A DNA stretch of 64,000 bases, taken from Bin5 sp009843665 (GTDB lineage: Bacteria > Chloroflexota > Anaerolineae > Caldilineales > Caldilineaceae). The DNA is taken from the NCBI GenBank assembly GCA_965220285.1, contig OZ244818.1:310001-374000 (forward strand), read 5' to 3'. Within the stretch, counting starts at the first letter, position 1; every line of letters begins with the position of its first letter. The notes under the pieces were generated by a model, which was given only the letters and a program-made list of their open reading frames with translations, had not been told where the DNA came from and ran no database searches. The translations under genes were made by a program, and so were the position numbers. Below, in pieces: positions 57,679 through 64,000 of the stretch.

Positions 57679-60600
57679 CTAGGTGCTTTCTGCCTCTTGC
57701 TGTGTCCGCCAGGCCAGGCGATTGTGTAGCAAAGACCTGGCCGCAAGCTGCAGGTCAGCATCACCAAGACCTCCAATCAGCGCGAATACGCCGGCGTACG
57801 CAACCAGCCCCGGCAGGATGGCCAGCCATTCATTTACGCCTGTCGCGGACAGGCCATAGATAAGAAGCCCCATTGCGGCCGCCGAGACAAGCGGCCGCCA
57901 AACCAGGTCCGGCCAAGGCGTAGCGCCGACAGTGCGGTGGACACGGCGGGCGAAGAGAAGCAGCAGGCAGATTTCGCTCAGAATCGTCACTACAGCCGCG
58001 CCGATGAAACTGAATGCGGGGATCAGGAGTAGATTGCCGACGAGATTAAATGCGACGCCAAAGGCGAAGGCCTTTGTCAGGTAGCGCTGCTGGTCGGCGG
58101 CGATAAGGACGTACTGGGTCACGCTGTTTACGAAGCCGATGGGGATGCTCCAGATGATCACCTGCAGAGCCAGCACTGCGCCGCTTCTGGAAGTCAGAGC
58201 GCCGCAGTAAAAGGTCCCGATAGTCTCCCCGAGCATATGGCAGAGGCGGTCGGAAATCACTGCAACTTCGTTGGACGCAGTGGTGAACTGAACGCCTCCA
58301 AGGAGAAAGATGAGGGGCTGAGCTAACATAGTAACCGCGACGGCCAACGGCAGGCTTACAATTAGCAGGAGGCGGACGCCAAGCGTGTAGGAGCGAAGAA
58401 GTGCTGCCCCTTCCTGCCTCGCCAGGCGACTCATGAGCGGGAAGATGGCCAGAGTGAAGGTGCTGGGAATGATGTTCAGACCGTCCAAATACTTTAGAGC
58501 GACACTGTAGAGCCCTACGCTGGCGGCGCCGACAAGGGGGCGGAGAATCCAGATGTCGATGCGCCAGAAGACAGTGGCAAGGAGATGGTTGATCATGAGG
58601 GGGCCGCTTGTGGCCAGCATCGACTTTTGCAGAGCCCAGTCCCATTTCCACTGGGGCTTGAACAGCGTTGAGCGAACGAGCCAGTTGAGCCAGATAAGTT
58701 GGACAGCGTTTACAGCCAGCGCAACCCAGGCCAGGCCGACGATTCCCCAACCCAGCAGGAGGACAAGGGCGCCCAAAGTAACCTGAAGCAACGCCATTAC
58801 GATACCGAGGCCAGCCGTGTACTCCATTTTTTCGAAGGCGTTGAACAGGCTGCTGAAGGCATCGGACCAGTTGGCAACCAGCATCACAAGCGCGAAGACG
58901 GCGACTGCCTGAATTTCAACGAGTCCGATAGGAGTTGGCGCTTCCCAAGTTGCTTCGACACCGGACCAGCTTGTCGTGATAGCGAGGAACGAAGTCCAAA
59001 GGTTGGTAAAGGAGCGGCCCAAATTGGATGCCGCGCCGACCGAGGAGGTGAACTGGGAGCCGCCGACAGCCAGTCCCATAAGAACGATGCTGATTGCCCA
59101 AAGGAGTGTGCGAAGGGACAGTACGTTTGTCAAATAGAGGCTAGACTTGCTCCTATCGGCTGCAACTTCGCGAGTAACCAAGGTCCCCAGGCCGTAGCGA
59201 CTCAGGATTTCGAAAATGCCGTAGACGGCGATCACCCAAGCATATTGTCCGGTCCCCTCCGGCCCCAGTATGCGTACGTAGAGCATTGCGAAGACGAAGT
59301 AGATTACTCTGTTAGCCAGGTTGAGGCCCATGGGTACGACCGAATTCTTGGCGACGGTACGGGCTGCGCCGGCGGTTGCTTCCGGGCGGTAGAACCGGCC
59401 CCACGCCCACCACAACAGAAGCAAGAGGGAGAGCATGGTCGCCAGGAAAGTGATGTAGAGGCCGAGCTTGAAGCTCATGGGGCTGTAGGTGAAGCGGACG
59501 GTCCACTGGCCGCTTTCGGGGAGATAGACGGTACGAAACGCAGAATTCGCGCGGTGAATGGTCAACTCCTGCTCGTCATTCTCGCCGCCGCCGAAGGGCC
59601 GCAGGTAGGCGTTCCAACCGTGGAAGTAGGCGTCGGTGAGGACCAGCCAGCCTCTGTCGCTGAGATTGACATCAACGAAGACGGTGTTTGCCGTATAACG
59701 GCTGATCGAAGCGTCTGCAGTCTCCGGGCTAGACGGGACGAGAGCCTCGTTAGGCGACGGCGCCTCCTCTATGAAAACGGTGCTGCGCAGATCGGCGTCC
59801 AGGAGCGGCTGCTCAGCAGAGGGCAGGACTACCGCCTCGGTTGCTATGAAAGCGCGAGGGAAGACTTCCAGGTTTTCGTATACTCGAAGGGCGTCGTCTT
59901 CGTATACTTTTCGCCAGGTGTTCGAATTGGGAACGACCAGCTCCGAAAAGATATATTTGACGCCGAGAAGGTCGAGCAGCGGATTTTCAAGCGCGGCAAA
60001 GGGATTGTGGCGGTTTGATGAGTTTGCCGACGCGTAGATAGGCGCGATGCGGTTATAGAGCAGTTCGCCGCTCTGATCGGCGACGCGGTTCAACAGGTCT
60101 ACATACTGTCTGGGAATGATTGAGTCGTAGCCGCGGATGTCCTGCCAACCGTAATACATGCCAACATTAGCGTTAAGAGTCTTGCTGCCGGGGCTATCGA
60201 AGGTGGTAAAACGGAATGGGGCAAAGTGGATTTCGCTGTTCGGGCCTGTGTTCTCCTCCTGATTGATGAACTGCACAACCGGCGGCACATTTCTGAGGGG
60301 CGATAGGCCCGAGTCGGCTGCAGGGTTAAACCGGCCATGGACTGCGAAGAGATCGAGAGCGAGTAGGGCGACGAAGGAGTAGGGTAGCAGGCTGGCGAGA
60401 CGCGCCTTTGTGGTCAGGCCTCCGGAGGCAGCGGCTGTTTCTTGTTCTGGTCCGTCAGCGTTGTGGGCGGTTCTGGACATTCGCCATAGGAGCAGCCCAC
60501 TCACGAGGGCAAAGGCGCCGAAGCGGGCAATGCCGACGCTCTGGTACCCCCAGAACATGCGGCCGTCGGCAAAGGCCGCTTGAGCCAGGTCGGATGCTTC

Positions 60601-62262
60601 CACGACCCGCTGCGCCAGGTTAATGAATGGTGAGGGAAGCAGATAGCTGGCGACGACGGCAAGGAGTGCTATCAGACCCGCGGTAGATGCAGAGATTGCG
60701 AGAAAGACAGTTAGCCACTTGAGCCGGACCTGGAGCCGTCCGATTGCGAAGAGCCGCATTTCGCCTGTTTTCGAGCGGGAAGAGAGGGCCTGTTCCAGTC
60801 CGAGGCCACCCAGCAGCGCCATGGCGAGGGTGAAGGGAAATACCCATCTGAAGGGGCTGTGAAGCTGGTCCCAGCCGGGGAGGCCGTAGAACAGGAGAGC
60901 GTAGAGGGGCGTGCCGAAAGCGAAGAGCAGGGAGACCAGCGCCAGCGCGGCGAAGAGCAGGGCAGGCACGCGCAGCTGCCGGTGAGCGGCGTGGGACGTC
61001 TCACCGCCTGCACGGAAAACGGATTGGGCGAGGGGGGCGCCGACCGCGAGCGCGGCCAGCAGCCAGGTACTGACGCCCAGATAGTTGCCGCCCTCGACGT
61101 AGTTCTTGATGCCCCAGAATACGGTATTGCCGGGCTCTCCCAGCCAGTTTACCGTTGCCGGCAGCCAGCGGAGGGCCCAGAGGTCGAACCAGTGGTGATG
61201 GCTGGGATTCCCGAAGATGTCGGGAAGGAAGAATGTAAGGATGTGGCGGTCCGGCCAGGCCCATCCGACGATTTGCTGGTAAGACGCTGAGCCTTCGCGG
61301 AAGTTTTGCTGCACCAGCTCATACAGCGGCAGGAGCTGGACTGCTCCGGCGGCAAGGCCCAGAAGCGGGACCAGGAGAATCCAAGCAGCGATTTTGGCCA
61401 GCGCCTGCAGAGTGTGTCGATCGGTGCTTCTGCGGCAGGGCTGGTCAGGGGTCGCCACCGGCGTTGTGTGGTTGCGGGCGGCACCGCGTATTCTTCGCCA
61501 TGCAACGAGGAGTCGCACAAGGGTATAGATGCCCGCCACGAGCAGAGTGTAGTAGAGGAATTCGGGGTGGCCGGCGAGTACAACCATAGCGACAACGCCC
61601 ACACCGACAACCACGTAGGGAATGGGGCGAAAACCGGTTGCCCCTTTTTCTTCCTGCTTCTGAATTGCCCTTTCTATTACGGCCAGCAGCAGCGGCAGCC
61701 AGGAGGCTGCGGCGATGACCATGGTGAAGACGACACTGACCACCATGAAGCCGCTAAACTGAAAGGCGACGCCACTGAAAAGGGCTGCTACCGGACGCAG
61801 CTTTAAGACGCGGCCGAGCAGATAGGCGTTGGCGCCAGCGACTGCCAGTTGGATCGCAGTGAACCAACCGAATGCAACTTCGATGGGCAGGACGTAGAAG
61901 AGTGCGCTGAGAGGATAGGCTGTGCTGGTTTGACCGGCGGCGAAGAAGGGTGCGCCGGTAAACAGCTGCGGGTTCCAAAACGGAAGCTCACCTTGCTGCA
62001 GTGTTCGGAGCACATGCAGTTTCCAGACTGCATTTTCCAGAACGAGGTCGCTCAGCAACTCGTTGTGCGGCGCGATATCCGGCAGCATTGATTGCCAGGG
62101 CTCGAACCGATATAGGTTGTCATAGGGCAGCAGTGTTTTTCCGGTGAACAGAACCGGGCCGAACCAGATTAGCGGTAGGACAGTCAGGAAGGCGAGGGCG
62201 AGCAGGTCGGGGCGGAAACGTCGTAGCCGGTGCATTACGTTGGCGAGGCGGCGTCGCGGCAT
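57679..62262 (-). CDS. Fusion of a YfhO-type membrane protein and a polysaccharide flippase
   Basis: The 1527-residue protein has two parts. Residues 1-955 are YfhO-like: many membrane helices (DLLALAFLTVLPLIWFGPVL onward), the conserved PYDNLYRFEPWQSMLPD and NPQLFTGAPFFAAGQTS loops, and a soluble section ending in a beta domain (WLVLTDAYFHGWNAYLRPFG). Residues 970-1527 are a second module typical of Wzx/MATE-like oligosaccharide flippases (VVPMGLNLANRVIYFVFAML, YVRILGPEGTGQYAWVIAVY, ILSRYGLGTLVTREVAADRS). YfhO relatives act as GT-C type enzymes on lipid-linked sugars; flippases move such lipids. The ATG abuts the stop of the GT2 gene, suggesting a glycan-assembly unit. Confidence 0.87.
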   Translation of the reverse strand: MPRRRLANVMHRLRRFRPDLLALAFLTVLPLIWFGPVLFTGKTLLPYDNLYRFEPWQSMLPDIAPHNELLSDLVLENAVWKLHVLRTLQQGELPFWNPQLFTGAPFFAAGQTSTAYPLSALFYVLPIEVAFGWFTAIQLAVAGANAYLLGRVLKLRPVAALFSGVAFQFSGFMVVSVVFTMVIAAASWLPLLLAVIERAIQKQEEKGATGFRPIPYVVVGVGVVAMVVLAGHPEFLYYTLLVAGIYTLVRLLVAWRRIRGAARNHTTPVATPDQPCRRSTDRHTLQALAKIAAWILLVPLLGLAAGAVQLLPLYELVQQNFREGSASYQQIVGWAWPDRHILTFFLPDIFGNPSHHHWFDLWALRWLPATVNWLGEPGNTVFWGIKNYVEGGNYLGVSTWLLAALAVGAPLAQSVFRAGGETSHAAHRQLRVPALLFAALALVSLLFAFGTPLYALLFYGLPGWDQLHSPFRWVFPFTLAMALLGGLGLEQALSSRSKTGEMRLFAIGRLQVRLKWLTVFLAISASTAGLIALLAVVASYLLPSPFINLAQRVVEASDLAQAAFADGRMFWGYQSVGIARFGAFALVSGLLLWRMSRTAHNADGPEQETAAASGGLTTKARLASLLPYSFVALLALDLFAVHGRFNPAADSGLSPLRNVPPVVQFINQEENTGPNSEIHFAPFRFTTFDSPGSKTLNANVGMYYGWQDIRGYDSIIPRQYVDLLNRVADQSGELLYNRIAPIYASANSSNRHNPFAALENPLLDLLGVKYIFSELVVPNSNTWRKVYEDDALRVYENLEVFPRAFIATEAVVLPSAEQPLLDADLRSTVFIEEAPSPNEALVPSSPETADASISRYTANTVFVDVNLSDRGWLVLTDAYFHGWNAYLRPFGGGENDEQELTIHRANSAFRTVYLPESGQWTVRFTYSPMSFKLGLYITFLATMLSLLLLLWWAWGRFYRPEATAGAARTVAKNSVVPMGLNLANRVIYFVFAMLYVRILGPEGTGQYAWVIAVYGIFEILSRYGLGTLVTREVAADRSKSSLYLTNVLSLRTLLWAISIVLMGLAVGGSQFTSSVGAASNLGRSFTNLWTSFLAITTSWSGVEATWEAPTPIGLVEIQAVAVFALVMLVANWSDAFSSLFNAFEKMEYTAGLGIVMALLQVTLGALVLLLGWGIVGLAWVALAVNAVQLIWLNWLVRSTLFKPQWKWDWALQKSMLATSGPLMINHLLATVFWRIDIWILRPLVGAASVGLYSVALKYLDGLNIIPSTFTLAIFPLMSRLARQEGAALLRSYTLGVRLLLIVSLPLAVAVTMLAQPLIFLLGGVQFTTASNEVAVISDRLCHMLGETIGTFYCGALTSRSGAVLALQVIIWSIPIGFVNSVTQYVLIAADQQRYLTKAFAFGVAFNLVGNLLLIPAFSFIGAAVVTILSEICLLLLFARRVHRTVGATPWPDLVWRPLVSAAAMGLLIYGLSATGVNEWLAILPGLVAYAGVFALIGGLGDADLQLAARSLLHNRLAWRTQQEAEST

Positions 62263-63219
62263 CTAACGGTGGGGGGCAGGCCGGCTGCTGCTCATGACGG
62301 GGCGGGGCTGGGACAGCGGTTCTCTGGCGCCTGAAACGCGCTTGCGATGCCGCAAGAGAAGCTCCCAGACGCGCCAGACCGACTCCAGTTTGACCGATAC
62401 ATTCATTTTGCTCTGACCGACTCGGCGATCTTCAAAGTGGATGGGCAGTTCGATGATGTGGAACCCAAGTTTTTCGCTGAGATAGGCCATTTCGACCTGG
62501 AAGATGTACCCATTGCTTCTAATCGTGTGCAGCCCGATATCCTGCAGGGCGCTGCGCTGCCAGAGCTTGAAACCGGCTGTCATGTCGCGTACGCGAATCT
62601 TCAGGATGGTGCGGCAGTATATGTTGGCCCATTTGCTTAGGAGACCTCGCCACCAGCTCCAGTTCTCATCCAGTGTCCCTCCCGGCACATAGCGGCTGCC
62701 GATGACGACGTCCATGCCTGTGGCGTAAACCACGCCGAGCATCTGCAATATGTAGTTCGGCCTGTGGCTGAAGTCGGCATCCATCTGTACAACGAATTCC
62801 GCCCCGTCGGAGAGGGCGCGCTGGAATCCGGATACATAGGCCGTGCCCAGTCCTCCCTTCTGGGGGCGATGAATGACCGACATCCGTGGGTAGACCTGGT
62901 TGAAGCGCTGCGCCAGACTGTCTGCAAGGCGACCCGTGCCGTCAGGAGAGTCGTCATCAACGATCACCAGACGCAGGTTCGTCAGCGGCAAAGAGAAAAG
63001 GGCTTCGACCAACTCTTCCAGATTGTCGGCCTCGTTGTAGGTAGGGACAACGACGCCAATTGCCGCGTGCCGCCAACCGGGGGAATCCAAGTTCAGGGCT
63101 CCGGCGCCGGGAAGATCGTTCCCATGTTCTGTAAGCGGAACCTCCTGGAGGTCATTGGAGGCCAAATCGGGGTGCGATGGTTTGGCTTGTGGCTCAGGCC
63201 TGTTTTCAAGACCGTTCAT
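62263..63219 (-). CDS. Polyprenol-phosphate mannosyltransferase-like GT2 enzyme
   Basis: The 318-residue product has the GT2 fold of dolichol-phosphate mannose synthases: IGVVVPTYNEADNLEELVEA, LVIVDDDSPDGTG, QMDADFSHRP, VIGSRYVPGG and NGYIFQVEMAYLSEKLGF. It would move a sugar from a nucleotide donor to polyprenyl phosphate at the inner membrane face, giving the lipid-linked donor for GT-C enzymes such as the YfhO-type fusion encoded next. I start at ATG 63219 (MNGLENRPEP); the longer frame to 63438 has an unrelated, non-conserved start. No C-terminal membrane helices. Confidence 0.9.
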   Translation of the reverse strand: MNGLENRPEPQAKPSHPDLASNDLQEVPLTEHGNDLPGAGALNLDSPGWRHAAIGVVVPTYNEADNLEELVEALFSLPLTNLRLVIVDDDSPDGTGRLADSLAQRFNQVYPRMSVIHRPQKGGLGTAYVSGFQRALSDGAEFVVQMDADFSHRPNYILQMLGVVYATGMDVVIGSRYVPGGTLDENWSWWRGLLSKWANIYCRTILKIRVRDMTAGFKLWQRSALQDIGLHTIRSNGYIFQVEMAYLSEKLGFHIIELPIHFEDRRVGQSKMNVSVKLESVWRVWELLLRHRKRVSGAREPLSQPRPVMSSSRPAPHR

Positions 63220-63334
63220 TTTGCTTTCAGAGTAAAATGACTGGTAACGGCACGTAAACGCTACGTATGCCAAACAGCTGCCATTCGTGCCCAAGGGGAA
63301 GGCAAGAAGGACGACTTCCATTAGAACACAACTG

Positions 63335-63363
63335 TTGTCAATCTGCCACAACATCGCTATACT
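63335..63363 (+). promoter_or_regulatory. Promoter of the SH3 lipoprotein gene
   Basis: TTGTCA (63335-63340), 17 bases, TATACT (63358-63363). Transcription would start near 63370 and leave a leader of about 124 bases before the ATG at 63494. Confidence 0.62.
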
Positions 63364-63493
63364 GGAGGTCGAAAAAAGCGTGCATATCATTGGCAAATGC
63401 TTCGGCGGCCAGTTTCGGGCCGCCGAAAACTTCCTCACCCGACGTCGTCAGTCAAGAGAGATGCAGGATTCATGAACAGAGGCGAATCCAAGG

Positions 63494-64000
63494 ATGATTA
63501 ACGCCGAGAGGTTACAAAGCAGAGCGGGCCATTTGCCACAAGCAAGAACGTTGTTCCGGGTCATTGGGCGGCAAAGAGTGGTATTGACGTGCGTCATTCT
63601 GGGCCTTTGCCTGGCCACGCTGGCCGCGTGCGCGCCGATTCCTGCTGAGGACCCAAACCTGGCTGTGGAGCAGAACACCGCGGCGGTTGAAGTGGAGAAC
63701 GACTTGCCGCCTGGGGTCGTGCCATTGGAGAGAGTCAATGGGAGCATCGTCTCGCAAGGAACTGAAGGGGACGAAGCAGCGGCAGGTGAAAGTGCTGTAT
63801 CGGCCGTTCTGACTGTCCGTCGACCGAGAGCCAACATTCGAAGTGGACCCAGCATCGACTTTCCCGTAGTGGCCAGAGCGGTGGAAGGAGATACCTTTAC
63901 GACAACGGGACGGACGGCTGACGGTTGGTGGCGCGTCTGCTGCTTCGACAACGAGGATGAGGGAGAAGTTGAAACACCCCAGACCGCCTGGATGTCTCAG
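63494..64000 (+). CDS. SH3-domain lipoprotein, cut by the right window edge
   Basis: From ATG 63494 the frame stays open for 169 codons to the edge. It has a lipoprotein signal peptide (VVLTCVILGLCLATLAAC, lipidated Cys46), an acidic low-complexity spacer, then a bacterial SH3 start (VLTVRRPRANIRSGPSIDFP, VVARAVEGDTFTTTGR, GWWRVCCF). Such domains bind cell-wall peptides or glycans, so the protein is probably held at the outer face of the membrane. The catalytic domain, if any, lies beyond the window. Confidence 0.86.
   Translation, partial: MINAERLQSRAGHLPQARTLFRVIGRQRVVLTCVILGLCLATLAACAPIPAEDPNLAVEQNTAAVEVENDLPPGVVPLERVNGSIVSQGTEGDEAAAGESAVSAVLTVRRPRANIRSGPSIDFPVVARAVEGDTFTTTGRTADGWWRVCCFDNEDEGEVETPQTAWMSQ

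Noticed and set aside
58699..60018. Long plus-strand open frame (about 440 codons) opposite the YfhO-flippase gene
   Set aside because: It is antisense to a clearly coding membrane protein; its translation is charged, repetitive and motif-free, as expected from GC-rich codon bias on the other strand.
63220..63438. 73-residue N-terminal extension of the GT2 frame
   Set aside because: The extension is not conserved in the family and crosses the promoter region of the divergent lipoprotein gene.

Overview
The window is a GC-rich bacterial chromosome segment, most likely from a member of the Chloroflexota (Caldilineaceae or another Anaerolineae-like lineage). I infer this from the gene mix, with no database search: a bacterial mevalonate kinase, a glycogen synthase/branching enzyme pair, a BMP-type nucleoside ABC transporter, a B12-dependent acyl-CoA mutase with its epimerase, a CtaG-type oxidase assembly protein, a SUF operon with a SufR-like repressor, a dolichol-phosphate-mannose-synthase-like glycosyltransferase ahead of a giant YfhO-type membrane protein, and heptad GTCAGTG repeats between genes. 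Many starts are GTG or TTG with purine-rich Shine-Dalgarno (SD) sites. Both window edges cut a gene: an ECF sigma factor on the left and an SH3-domain lipoprotein on the right.

Layout. 1-6.2 kb: sigma factor, tRNA-Leu(CAA) with promoter and terminator, a protein with four cyclic-nucleotide-binding domains and a C-terminal membrane anchor, a D-threonine-aldolase-like enzyme, a small membrane protein and a CDP-alcohol phosphatidyltransferase. 6.2-6.8 kb: repeats. 6.8-12 kb: glycogen synthase-like enzyme, GlgB and NagA. 12-22.4 kb, minus strand: BMP lipoprotein and its ABC transporter, a glycosidase-like orphan, an HDAC-family amidohydrolase, a small hypothetical, GlpQ and mevalonate kinase. 22.4-23.1 kb: more repeats. 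23.2-24.6 kb: RsfS and an NDK-like protein. 24.8-32.9 kb: a compact minus-strand block with dnaX, ybaB, recR, acyl-CoA mutase, thioesterase, an AAA ATPase + DUF4276 pair, methylmalonyl-CoA epimerase and a TPR protein. 33-39.2 kb: a HEAT-like protein, a 1-kb gene-free stretch, and an A+T-richer FRG-TPR gene followed by two TPR-linked genes. 39.4-46.1 kb: the SUF iron-sulfur operon, with a rhodanese where SufS would be expected. 46.3-51.9 kb: yceD-rpmF-fabD, fabG, nusB, a TatA/B-like gene, tatC and a small coiled-coil gene. 52-56.6 kb: nucleotidyltransferase, PAP2 phosphatase, a lipoprotein metalloprotease and CtaG. 57.2-64 kb: an ATL protein, a YfhO-flippase fusion, a GT2 enzyme and the SH3 lipoprotein.

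The strongest candidates for unusual biology are the AAA-DUF4276 pair, which looks like a defence cassette set with near-perfect spacing inside a propionate-type metabolic operon; the SUF operon lacking SufS but carrying a thiosulfate sulfurtransferase; the A+T-rich FRG/TPR island; the YfhO-flippase fusion; an NDK-fold protein with a large insertion; and a CTG start proposed for rsfS. The SUF operon also shows an unusually clear operator: a 13-bp perfect inverted repeat overlapping a TTGACA-17-TATGAT promoter.
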